From assembly GCA_038496675.1 (NCBI GenBank), contig CM076654.1, forward strand, positions 4,080,269 to 4,144,268: DNA of 64,000 nt. The letters run 5' to 3'. Both the position numbers and the translations under genes were made by a program. Every line of letters starts with the position of its first letter. The stretch's first letter is position 1. This document shows positions 49,263 through 61,200 of this stretch, piece by piece. The stretch comes from Rachycentron canadum (taxonomy: Eukaryota > Chordata > Actinopteri > Carangiformes > Rachycentridae). The notes under the pieces were generated by a model. The model saw only the letters and a list, made by a program, of their open reading frames with translations, ran no database searches and was not told the DNA's origin.

Positions 49263-51417
49263 GAAGAAAAGTATAGTTGGAATGGTAAGTTAAAGCAACT
49301 GGTCATGAGATGTTTAAACATCATCGCATGTCACAAACTCTTATTGACAAATCTGGTCAATCAGAACCTGATATTGATCCCTTCTACTTGTTTGATTAAG
49401 AATGCTTGGGACCTTCATCGGTTTATATTCTTGAGTCTTGATTGCTCCAACAACGCAAAGACAAAACTAACAGAAAAGACAAAAAGACTTGCAGGTCTTT
49501 GGGATCTCTACCAGTAATTTCTTGAAGCCTGGCTTCAAGTATAGCTTTGTCTCAAGAGACTTAATCAATACTGAGGTACCAAGTGGAGAGGAGAGATATG
49601 TGTGCGTTGCTCCATCATCCCCCAGACACTCTACTGCCGTTGAAATCATAAATAGATCAGCCAATTACAGAACCACTACTGCTTCACCAGCTCTTCAGTG
49701 TTCAGCCATTCATCGATTGGCCGCTTTTTTTTGACCAGGAGATGTTCTGATCATCTACAGCTTTGTGAAAAATAAAGGCTAAGGTGAAGGCATAACAGTC
49801 CACAAGGTGCCCACACCTCTTCTTCCTCGCTGAAATAACGTGCAAACAACGGAGAATCAAAGTGAGCTGTCCTTCCCCAAAGCAGGTTTCTGATGGAGTA
49901 AACAGAGAGGTGGCTGAAGACAGCAAAAGGCCTCCAGCAGGGAAAAACCTCACCTCATGCAAATATCTCCCCTCTGAGAATCCTCGGATGTTCAATGTAC
50001 GACAAGGCGGCAGGAAGGCAGGTAGCTACGGAAGTGGGTCAGTTTAAGCAGGTCAAGATGGATGATTGGGGGAAACATGCTTTCTTCTTATGGTCTAATT
50101 AATACCTCCAAGACTTTTCCTGAGCTATTTTTTGCCCTCTCTGCTACTATTTGGGTTTAAAACCAGACTGACGCCCCCCAAACAAGCCACCAGCGGTCAG
50201 GCCATTAGTCTGAGTAGGGAAAAGGCTGAGCCCCATCTGTCACGCCACCAGATGAGGCGATTAGAGTGGAGGCTATGTAAAGAGAAACTAATTTGGAAAT
50301 AACAAGAGAGAAATTGCAAAGTAAAGGTGCACTGAGCAGCCCCTCAGGGTATGCACATGTATAATGAGTTTCTGCAATCGAGGTGAAAGAAAATGGTTTA
50401 ATTCATGATCTCGTCAGGCTTAAATATTCATAAAATAGTGTTTGGTTCATTAATAATTCACAGCTGACTTCGCGTCGGTCAATGTCAAACTCTAATTAAT
50501 AGTCTCACTGCATTGACCGCCTATACTGTGCTCTTTGCTGGACTTTTGTGATGTCCTGCAGTCTGAAGAGGGATAACGGGGACGATCATGATCACGATCA
50601 CGTTGACTCCGACAGCAGCACTGTCCCCCTAAGACAGAGCAGAAGAGAGAGCAGGAGTAGGAGCAGATAAAAGCAGAACTACGTGATGGAGACAAGTAAA
50701 GGCAGAGTAGATAGAACTGAAGATTGATTCATATCATGATGAGACGCAAGTAGATACTCATATTGTAATTTATAATGGACTGAGACAATTAAAACAGAAT
50801 TCATCATTATCTCAGGGTCATAAAAATGTATTCATAGCCCCTCATCAAGCAGTGCAGAGATGTACCAAAACAGGCAGGCAGCACAGCTTCCTTGAGTCTA
50901 ACAAGCTGATATTTTGAAAAAGATTTTTTTTTTTTTTTTTAAAGCCTAAAATACCAAACTCATTTCCATCCTTGCTAACTGCGGGTAACATAATGAACCC
51001 AATCATGGCGATTTTCCACAGGTATTTCACTCAGAGACATCTGCATCCTGAAATGAAAGAAGATACTAATTTGGCTGGAAGGACCGAGAAGGATTTTGTG
51101 ATTCTGTGCATGCGAGTGGGTAAGTGTGTGAGTTGTCAGCGTGTGGGTGCATGAATTTGATAGAAATACACATACGCTGGTAACCTGATGCAGCACGGCA
51201 AAGACTCCCAAGTTTTCAAATCCAATGGCCACCCCCCAACACACCCGCTCACATAGTCATAGTCTTTATAAAATTTAATCACACTAAACATATGTGTACG
51301 GTGAGGCGACGCACTATCAAATAAATAGCAGAAAGGAGTAATGTCAGGAGGATTCCTATTGAATATCCAGTGAATAAAATACATCCCCACAGAAGTAGAG
51401 AGGCTTGCAGCACGTCA

Positions 51418-51455
51418 CCCCCCCCCCCCCCCCCCACACACACACACGCACACAT
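51418..51455. repeat. poly-C followed by (CA)n
   Basis: A run of about 18 C followed by CA repeats with one CG interruption. Confidence 0.9.
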
Positions 51456-51944
51456 CGAGGCAAGCAGGGGGGATTCACCACTTTGAGGATGTGTCTCATA
51501 ATGAAAGACTCCATGGATCCTCCAGGCAGGACAGCTCTGCACAAGATGCTGATAATTGTGCTTAATACTCACGAGCACTAGCGCATTTAGATTATGTTTC
51601 AAGTTGCTGTTTTCTTTTCACAAGCCAAAGCTCTTTATGTGCCTACATGACTACTAAAACCCACTTTTTTGAGATTCAAGTGTATGCAAAAAGACTCATC
51701 CTGAAAACTGGGTTACTCCTACATCATGGTGTAGAGCTGCAGAATATTCCATGAATGAAAATTTAAAAATATGTACATTTTAGATCAGATTTACTTTTTT
51801 TTTTTTTTTTTTTTCTTGTAGTGGGAACAGTTCACTTGCTTAGTTAGACTTAACTGATACACCGGAGTAAAAACCTGGACTGTGTGAGACGCTTGGAGTG
51901 AATTCGGCAAGACATTCAGTCAGCCAAGCTGGAGAACTGAGATC

Positions 51945-52255
51945 TCTGTATGGTATTTTTAGACCTTGGTAGTGCCTTTGGCTGTGTACCACATCAACTA
52001 TTGTGGAAGGGGTTTTGATTTGCAAAAATATGGTCAGGGCTCTCAGTATTTCTAAGGGAATCAGAGATGAGTCACAAAAGTTTACTTGTTCATGGCTGCA
52101 TGTGGAGATAGGCATGAGGGCGAGTCCAATTTCACCTCAACCTTTTCTAATGACATTGGAGGTGTTCATTCAGTCATTGTGGTGCATGGTAGGTGGAGAA
52201 CAAACAGAACGGGCGCCCTCATATCCATCAGGGCAGGTGTGAGGAGTGCCCGTGG
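51945..52255 (+). pseudogene. decayed reverse-transcriptase relic of a non-LTR-like retroelement
   Basis: Conceptual plus-strand translation gives L-D-L-G-S-A-F-G-C-V-P-H-Q-L-L-W around 51960-52010. This matches the RT motif A pattern (LDL-x-x-A-F/Y-G-x-V-P-H-x-L) seen in fish retroelements. After a frame change, about 52080-52190 reads F-T-x-x-W ... E-I-G-M ... P-I-S-P ... F, then L-E-V near W-C-M-V-G-G, resembling the following RT block (W-x-x-L-E-x-G-I-x-x-G-C-x-I-S-P). Several stops and frameshifts interrupt it, no catalytic Y-M/A-D-D block is intact, and no ends were found. It is a dead fragment. Class assignment is from memory of motif text. Confidence 0.5.
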
Positions 52256-55200
52256 TAAGACTGGGCAAATTTTTTGTTTCAATTTTTTGTCTTGGTTACA
52301 CATAGCCATTTGTTTGTTATATATAACAAAGGTCACTTTTAGCCAACTTCAACTAAGCTAAAGCATAGATGGGCGTTTGGTCTAAATCACAGAATCAGTT
52401 CTGACAGGGGCTGTGACAATCAAAGCAACAGAGTCATGCTGCTACTGCAGTTAGTTCAAGTAATGAGCACATCAGCAATGGAAGGGGCCAAACAGAAGCG
52501 TCTGTGAAGTAGTCAGTGAACCTGCTTTAGCAGGTTCAGATGAAAACAGTTCTGTTGAAACAATGCAGGTGGCTGCCATGGTGGGGATGTGCTGTTTAAG
52601 ACAGAAGTCGGACTGTGGAACACAATCTGTCAAGTCCAGTTGGAACAACATTAACACTTTAAAGGCACAAAAGAGGGCACAGTTGTTTATAATAGTTGAA
52701 GATAGTATTTTACAACTCTGGGAGGTTATCATGACCAGCAGCTACTCTAGCTTTTGTTGCGATGATTGTGTGGTAAACGGCAGATATATTGCGTTCACAT
52801 CCATACTGTATCTGCTAGCATGTATCTGATTGGCCAATGCAATGCCTTGCTGGACGACCCTGTGTTACGTTGCGGCGGTGCCTTTCTTTTTTTTGGTTGG
52901 AAGGTCCTGTGTCATTTTGCTGGAGCCCAGCCCATTATATTGGCGCCGTTCTGGCTTTGTTAAAATAAATGACGATGAGAATGATGAAATGAACGAAGAG
53001 GAATGTGTTTTTCCACGCAGGGCTGACGTTGGTCTGAACACAGGGGTATTGTCAGGCAGACTGAGGGGGTGAGGTAGGAGCATGTGACGACAAAATAAGT
53101 TGTTGGCCACGATTCATCTAATCGTTTCAAAAGCAACTTGTATTTACTTCTCTTAACTGTCACCTATAAGATATTGTTAACTTCACACAACTAAAACTAC
53201 TTGATTAGGGCTCAATTGATCTCCATCTACATTGTTAATGAAAACCAATGTTGAGTATTGGTGGATAATTTGATGCCAACTGCAGCCTCTGGTGTTGAAG
53301 TTGCATGCTTTATAAGCCCATAAACGTCAACTGCAACTTCTGCCTATGCAATGTAAAGATCATTATCTGAAATCATTATTCAGATGACCAAGAGGTTTCT
53401 TGACAAGAAAATGTAAAAGTAGGTCATTTTAAGCGAGCAAACAGCCAGTAGTTGCCATTTTTCTGGTTAAGACAGTCTATGTAGGTAGAATTTGAGACAA
53501 TGAGTGAGGATCCCGAAAGGTCAGGATTATGAGGCAACAGTTAAAGTTGCTGGTGCTCATAATTCAATTTATAAGGCCAGCATGGCTCCTGACACAAAGA
53601 CTGCACATCAAAGGGAAGTTGCAGAGGGATTTTGGACACTATCTACATATCTATCTGAGACAAGGGATTTAAATCCACGCAGGTGAGTTTTGAGATAAGG
53701 TTCTAAGTATCTTAAGTCATGGCAGAAGTGCTCAGCCTCCTTTATCCATTATGTTGTAGAGCAGGTGCAACTCAAGAGAGGAACAGGGTTACATAAAGGG
53801 CAACCTTTATGGAGAAAACTCCCTCGGGGGAAAAGCAGGCTGGTCAGTGGAGGAAATACATCAGCTGGAGTTAGTGGTAAGGTGGATAAGGGTTGTCCCT
53901 CGGGCTAAAACAGTCAATTAAAATCAACCAACCAATATGCAAGGTTTCTTCCTGTCCTTTATGTTCAGTTTTACAGTTTGTCCAAGCCCGATAAACCAGG
54001 CAACATAAATTATCTGGAAATGGATAAAATGGATAGAAAATTCATTTGTCATCTGATGTGAATATATATACGTGTTACAAAACGGATTTCCAAGGTGGCA
54101 TATTTTTTGGACAGGTATGGGTGGGAAGAGATTAGGAGTATATTTGAGAAGGCGGTTGATAAACCCCACAGGAAATAGTGAGTTCCACCATAGCTGGTGC
54201 AGATAACGCACACAATGGATGGTTTAGTCTGTGGCACTCACAATGTCATGGGAGGACACAGCAGATGAACATTTTAAAGGAAATGTTTTGGGTCTGATAA
54301 GTAGATGGTGGTGGCCCAGAGTTGGCAGCAAACCTGATTTTTACTTTAAATTACACAAATAACTACGTCCCTAAACTGGTCTTTTGCGGGCAGAGCTTAA
54401 CATTAGCAGTGTCAAAAAATTAAATCAATGGTTATCAATGAAGAATAGACCTATTATTGATTATTGAGTGCTTGTGTTGAGGTTTTTGAACATTGTAAGA
54501 GGTAGGATACTGTTAGTATAAGGTGTGTAGCAGGTTAGCATTGTTTGTAGCATACAGCTAACTTTAGCATTAAGGTTTCCCATGGTTGAAAGTAAACCTC
54601 AATCCAAGGTGAAAATTTGTATAGTACAGAGTTTCTCTTAAACATACTGTCACATTTATCAACTATTAAATCAGTTTTGCGTTGGGTGTCTCTACCTTTT
54701 GTGCGGTTTCGTTTTTGCTGTTGTGCGTCTGTTTTAAAACCAGAAAACTGAGACAGACTTCATAACAACAACCCCAATAACAACAGTTAGGAACAAAGAG
54801 ATGGTCAAAACCTAGCTAGCTAGCTAACTCATACCTAAATATCGCTTGGACTAGCATAGACTACTTCATGAGTTATTATTTAAAGTTTAACTTTTAAGGA
54901 GGTAGTCCAGATATGTTATCTGTACTGGATTGTCTCTATTGGTAACCATGGTAACATAGTAAAAGCATTGCGAGGGCTAATCGCAGCTAAAGCTAACGTG
55001 TGCACTGTTGGTGTGCTGTCTTAGGCTACGTTAGCAGTTCCACGTTAGAGCAAGTGAAGCTCTGGCAATTTAGCATAACTTCTTTTTTTTTTCTTTTTTT
55101 TTTTTACACTGGATATTGCAATTGAACATTGAAGGAAACCTTGACTAGAAGACACAACAGCACATCACGTAGTAAATATAGATTGATTATTGACAAGCTT

Positions 55201-57749
55201 TATGCCTTGTAAACATTTGAATTATGTGTCAAATCAACAGTAATGCCTTGCTGATGTTTCATGCTGATGTCCTATATTGTAGTGTGTGTTCAACTTTGGG
55301 CAACGCCACAGTAAATTTGAATTTGAATTTGGGCCCATTTGAAAAACACTGATAAAAACTGATATCACAGTATAACATGTAATTCTATAAACATATGATG
55401 TGGTCATGTACATTAACTGAGACATCTGTGAGTTTGTGTTATAAATAATGATTAAAATAATGATTAATGTATGTTCCTGCAGAAAAGTAATTTAACACTT
55501 CTATTTGAATTCATGATTTCTAGAAACATTTATTAGATGGCTATAATAAAGCCAGAGAACCTATTACTTTCTAGTCATTTGGGACTGCAGTCAAAAGATA
55601 AAATGTAATTTGGGGGAGATTTTATTGCCATTATTGACTGTATATAGCCAATAAAACTAGTATTACATCATTCTTTTGACGTCTGACTTTGCTCTCTGAA
55701 GGGAAGCTCACCCTGCATTATGACACAAGGGTTTTTCCTTCCTATTGTGTGAGCTTGTTCCATATTCAAGCCCTTGGCAGGTGCTGTGCTGTCCCCGTCA
55801 ACTCTCCTCGCCCTGCAGTAAACTGAGAACCTTTAACAATCTGCTGCAAGATGACTGTGTTTGTGTGAACAGGTGTGACGTCAACTGTGGTCCCTTGACA
55901 ATGGATAAATGACAAAAGATGCGATTCTTCCCATCTCATGTTCCCTTCCCTCTCCCCTGTTTGAGGGGAAAGTGTAGTGGGGGTGGCAGCAATGAGGGAG
56001 AATTTGTGTGTCGTCTCTGTTTCGCCTGATGCCCCCATAGACTTTCCACCCCTGCTCCTCTGAGTCCCAGACCCCCAGGGACAGTTGACGTTCACGAAGA
56101 CGTCTCTCTGTCACAATACTGACAAGCCAAGGGTGATCATTCTCCAATGGAGCCCAGAGGTGACAGAGCTGTGGAGAAGCCCCCTGACCTCAGCACCACT
56201 CACTCTGGCAGAGAGCTGTCAGTCTCAGACACCCGAGGCCACGGTTAGAAATTCACGTTAAAGGGTTAATGTGGTGACACACAACAAGCGGCGGCACAAA
56301 AACGAGTGCACGGGGCATGCAACACACCCCATTCGCCCACGCACCCGTAGGCACACAAGCACACACACAAAGACGTTGTCACTCAAGCAAACAGGATATG
56401 TGATCTGACACAAGATGGAGGGTGCTTACGTAACATTTGATTCATTTCAAATGTGTAATTGGATGTCTGTTTGGGCCGGGTGGAAGAGACTCTTGGCACT
56501 TGCAATATCAAAGCTGACATTCATCAAAGTCTGCCAAAATAACGACTGTTATTTCTTTATGGAAAAACACTCAAACACACAAAAAAGATCAGACCTGATA
56601 TTCATTTATTTTACTGGTAAAACATACATACTGTATCTGTTCCAATGTATATCAAGAAATATAGATACTGTAACTTCTCCAAAAGTTTCTTTTTAAATAC
56701 TGCCTTCTATTCTTGTTAAATGCAGACAGAACGGAGAAAAAAAACCAAAACATTTTTCTTCACATTATAATTCCACAAAATAAAATGCTTTCAGAGGGAA
56801 AGAGTATATTAATTCAAAAAGACACATTAATTCAAAATAGATGCAAATGCCTGTTTCGAAAAAAGTGGTTGTCTTCACATTAAAAAAAAAAAAAAAAAAA
56901 AACTGAGCTAGAAGATTTGATGTGACACAGGCACACATCTAAAAATCACAGTTCAGATTTTAAGAACCGTCCAGTACAAACGATCTCTTCACTTATAAGA
57001 GCGGAGCAGAGTGCACTCGGTGTCTGGCCGAAGGACACCCTAATCAAGCGCTGGAGGCAGCCAGAGATGCGTAACCTGACTTCTCTGTGTACACAAGATG
57101 TAAACGAAAGTCCTAGGGTGTCTTTGTACAACAGTTTGTCAACACTCGCCACAAAAAAAGGTATGAATAAAGGCTCACACTTGGACACAGATTCTGAGAT
57201 TTAAAAAAGAAGTGGATTTTTGTGGCGTAAAATCAACCACAGTCCATCAACTCCTAACATTAGCATTAAATGGCTCTTGAAATTTATTATAGCAAAAAAA
57301 AAAAAAAAAATGCCCTGTATTTGTTGCTTGAACATTACATTTCTCATTTAACCATTCCATTGAAACAAGAAAACTAAGGCAGCATGAAGTTATTAAGCAA
57401 AGAGAGAATACGTTACATGGAGGCATTTGTTGGCATTGTGAATAAAATGTAATATAACAAATGGTCTGCGTTTAAACAGAAGGAAGTCTGATTTACTGTG
57501 TATAAAAACAAAATATCAAATATTTGGGTCACGGTACGGGCGACATATCAGCCGTATAATCATTCATTCTCTTTTTCAACTTTTTTCCCTTAGTGGTTTG
57601 TTTCCATTTGAATTTCAAAACACTGAGGCAATCAGCTAATGTGGGTCACCCCATTTGGACATGATATAATAACCGTTTCTAAACTCCACAAATACTGTCT
57701 CATTAAACCCAGAGTGGAACAGGAGAAGTCAAATATCATGATTACACAA
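52256..57749. other. intergenic DNA downstream of nf2
   Basis: No gene is recognised. The part at 54.4-55.1 kb is rich in GCTAAC/GCTAGC strings of old fish repeats, with a GCTAGCTAGCTA run near 54.81 kb. Poly-T/A runs lie at about 55082-55105, 56882-56901 and 57294-57310. The right end may include distal nf2 3' UTR. Frames such as 53504-53686 and 52003-52242 are not supported as genes, the latter being part of the RT relic. Confidence 0.65.
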
Positions 57750-58151
57750 TTTATTTATTTTTTTATTAGCTTTTTGCATTGTCTACCTTTATTCTTTGAC
57801 ACTAATAAACCCACACACTCCAAGTTCACTTCAAAATATTCAAGGGGAATGTGCGATATTTCACACACTCACTGTAAACACACACTCACTTTTTTAATGG
57901 ATCCCAGATTTAGTGCGGGAGTATTATGCAGGACCATTACGCATGTGTCCTTTGTTTGTGCGTGAACATGAGACCCCTGTAGTTGGTGCAGATTGAGGCA
58001 GTGGTCTTCTGTTGTTGTCGCTGTTGTCGGTAGTGGTTCCCTGGAAGTGGGCTGTAAAGCCTTGTAGTGTGGTCAGTCATTTACAGTGACCAGGAATGTA
58101 GAAAGAAGAGGTTCTTGTCAGTTGTGCATCCCGCTTTTATTGGTGTATAGT
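57750..58151 (-). promoter_or_regulatory. nf2: probable nf2 3' UTR with poly(A) signal cluster
   Basis: This is sequence immediately downstream of the nf2 stop on the minus strand, with no coding signal. AATAAA hexamers on the minus strand lie at 57793-57788 and as a cluster at 57767-57762, 57759-57754 and 57755-57750; a further one lies only about 10 nt after the stop (58141-58136). The cluster would give a 3' UTR of roughly 400 nt. Mammalian NF2 3' UTRs are much longer and later AATAAA motifs exist (for example 56610-56605), so the true end could lie well to the left. The assignment rests on position and hexamers only. Confidence 0.4.
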
Positions 58152-58202
58152 TTAAAGTTCTTCAAAGAAGGCCACCCTGGATTTGGTGCTCTGTAGTGTT
58201 AG
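58152..58202 (-). CDS. nf2: nf2 (merlin) terminal coding exon with stop codon
   Basis: Sixteen codons plus TAA, preceded by a good acceptor (pyrimidine-rich, ending CCACAG at 58208-58203). It encodes LTLQSTKSRVAFFEEL. This differs at one residue (T for A) from the C-terminus of human merlin isoform 1 as I know it. The segment packs against the FERM domain to close the protein, so its conservation is expected. The preceding exon ends on a codon boundary and this one begins on one, so they join in frame. The intron between them is about 4.85 kb (58203-63056). An alternative exon 16, which gives the other mammalian C-terminus, was not recognised in that intron. The stop codon occupies 58154-58152. 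Confidence 0.96.
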   Translation of the reverse strand, partial: LTLQSTKSRVAFFEEL

Positions 58203-61200
58203 CTGTGGATGAGATAACGGCAGAGCAGATAAGATTTTCTATCAGTGATGAGTGTAAACAACAGAATATACTGCAGTGGAGCAATGAGGCAGAACAAGTA
58301 AACAGGAAATTCTCATTGGAGATGGATCTGAGTGAAATCATCCACTGCTTTTTTCCATGTATTTCCAATTCATGCAGTGTGACCCCCTCCTCTGCTCAAC
58401 AATTTAAACTGACAGACCATCAAAACCAATGTGCGGAGGATCAACAAGAGCCTATTGTCAGCCTTTTTGATTGTGTACATTTAATTGCAAGGTTGGGGTA
58501 CCCTGAATCAGTGATTGCTGTTGTATTAGGATTGCAGTGGATTACAAAGATTGATTATTATATTTTTGTTTTGTCCATACCTTTAATGTATTGGTTTAGT
58601 TTTCTTAATGAACTAGGGTCATTGGTGGGAGAGGTATTCAGGACATTGACTTAAAGTAAAAGGACGATTGCTACACGTTCAAGTTGAACTCCTGCATTAT
58701 AAATGTTACTACAAAAGTGTTATCAGCAAAATGTTAAGTATCGATATAAAAAGTAGAGGTTCTGTGTCAAAATGTTGCATAAGACTGAAATCTAACATCC
58801 TTACATAACACTCTTATATAATATATTCACAAATTGTTCTTTACATGTGATATATGAGCACGACGTAGCAGTACGATATGGGTGTGCTATGTGAGGAGTA
58901 TTATTATCCATGACTTTTCCTCTTTGTAATGTGTCTTTTATTGGTGTCATGTTATTATTAGTTGTGATATTCCTGTATGGTATTTTTTGTATGTTCTTTC
59001 CAGCAAGATATTCAATATGTCCGACATACATGAGAGTGAGGATGTTGGCAACACGTCTATCATGAGTTAATATGGCAGGGGTTGTTCTCTTGAATGGCAA
59101 ATATCACTGTAGTTTATTGACAAAGTGATATAGATTCGTCTACCACAGTGGTTATTATTGGTGATATTCCAACAATTTTCAACACAGTACTCATTATAAA
59201 GAATGACCCTTGTCAGTGTTAAATGATCATATTATTGGACTATTATTGCTGATGCATTACCATGTAAGAAGAACTTAAATGGGCTTCGTTGACCACAAGT
59301 TGTGGTGAATCTTGCTTGATGCGCCACTGGCTGGTTTCAATTATAACAGCTTCATATTTTATTTTGCGATCACGTGTATTATCACAGTATTTTCTAATTA
59401 GTCCTACCTAGATTGTACTGGCTGGCTACGTTAAACTGCACAAGGTACACAGTACACAGGTACACACACAGTTAAAGATGCATGATTTGGCTGATGTTAG
59501 TTCAGCTGTGATTCTGATGAAAATGTATATATGGTATATGATTACTGATTAATCATCAGTCATTTCTCTGATGAACGCCAGAGTAAATTTAAAGAGGCTC
59601 TAGAAACCACAGCACGTGATTTGACTTGTTTCCCTGGACTAATCAAAAGACTAAGCGATCATGAAGAGAAGATACTTGGAGTGTATTTGTGCACTTTGGT
59701 GTGTTTACTGAAAATATACCCCCAAGGTTATTCTGTTTGTAATGAAGCTCTAATAACATGTGAGGGTGTGCAGCTCTGCTGATGCATCTTCCACTGATTT
59801 TAACTTACATCAACTGAAAAGACAAATCAGCCTCACTGATGGTTTACAACTGACCCCGATGGACAAAGAAAACCAGGCTCTCCACCACCACTGCAGAGTC
59901 AATCAAACAGACAGGCAGAGCTTGGATGGGTAGAGATCAATACCAGTCAGAGAAAACACTGTTAATTGTTTTTTCCCTCCTGGCTTAAATGAGCCAGTGA
60001 TTGATTCATTCAGGCCACTGGTTGGGCTTTTACCTCTTCAGGAAAGCTAACTGTTAGCTCATGTAATACAGCGTAAGAGAGCACCTCTTCAAATCGGGTG
60101 GACAAACTTTTCCCTCTCCTAAAACATCTGTAGGATAAGAGGCATTAAAAGCAGCTGCCAAGTGTAAATTATAGACCAGGCATGAGGGAGGACAGTTTGA
60201 GAAATCCGCGTTATTTCCAGGAAATGTGTAGATGGAGGGACTTAAGCAAATCCAAACAGATAATGTGTGGGAGAAGAACGGATTTGCAGGGCAATGTTTA
60301 CCAATCACCTTCTATTGTCCCTGCTGACATGCAGCCTGAACTACACCTGTGAGTATGAAAGCCTGTGTGTGTGTGTTTATCTGTGTCTAACTCTCTTGCA
60401 TTGTGTTCCACACAACCCACGGTCTCCCCGCTGGAAAAGAGCAAGAACTCTTTATTCAGTGTCCTGGGTATTAATGTCATGAATGGTACAATAGAGAGCT
60501 GTTTCCAGAAAAGAAATACTTCTCTGTGTAGTTTCGCAACCATTGAGTAACCCCGATGGTTGACCTCCTTTGTGTGCCACTTCACATGGTCTGGATGGAC
60601 AAAAAAAAACATTTCCTCTCAGTGACACTTCACACAGTATCACTGCAGCACTGTGATTCAGTTGCAGGGAATGAGCTCTCCTGGTCAACCCGGTGCTAAC
60701 AGAGCAGAACCTGTGGCCCGGTAGAAATGCAAAGGCACTGGCCCGTGTTAAGGGGCCAGTCATTAATCATCCAGAGGAGAGAGAGAGAGAGAAAGCGAGT
60801 GTGGACAGAGAAAACCTTGCCCTGGGTTGCAGCCGGCCGTGCTGCTTCAGGGCTCAGAGATCTGTGCTACGTTCCACATTCCCAAATGTCCTTCTTTTCC
60901 CACCACGTCCCCGTCCTCCTGCCCCGTCTCTGCTCGCCTGTGCAACCTCAGCACTTCTCCGCCACTCCCTCCAAGTCGCCATCCTTTCGAGCATTTCCGC
61001 TCAATCTCATCCTCTCCGCAACTCCTCAACTCTTTTGGCAAAGCTGACTTGAGTTTCCTCGCTCTCTATCTCGCTCCCGTTCTTCGCTGCAGTGCCGCGT
61101 GCATCCACCCCCTTTCCCACCGCTAACAAGATGAATGCCACACGCCTCTGGTTCAATTAAACCAACACTTTCAACTTAGCTCCTTCTCCCCCTGCGTGCC

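Larger units (their letters stand above)
46201..51944. other. intergenic DNA with gap-bearing microsatellite
   Basis: No gene is recognised. It includes GCTAGC-rich sequence at 46.61-46.64 kb, the CA/TA array with gap (46.7-47.2 kb), one dispersed-repeat copy (49.1 kb), a poly-C/CA tract (51.42-51.46 kb) and poly-T runs (50.93 and 51.80 kb). The segment 50340-50500 is AT-rich with several ATTA cores. Confidence 0.65.

Noticed and set aside
52518..52537. Short palindrome GAACCTGC/GCAGGTTC with a 4-nt loop
   Set aside because: Only 8-bp arms, common by chance in a window of this size.
56190..56206. CAGCACC-containing stretch as a second RE1
   Set aside because: Fits the left half-site only; the right half (RGMSAG) does not match.
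58196..58654. Plus-strand 152-codon open frame, the longest without N
   Set aside because: It runs antisense over the nf2 terminal exon and intron, shows no recognisable family text and has no supporting signals; most likely a chance frame.
60720..61126. GC/CT-rich region with three overlapping frames of about 100 codons
   Set aside because: Pro/Ser/Arg-rich text typical of CT-rich DNA; located in an nf2 intron with no splice logic or family match.
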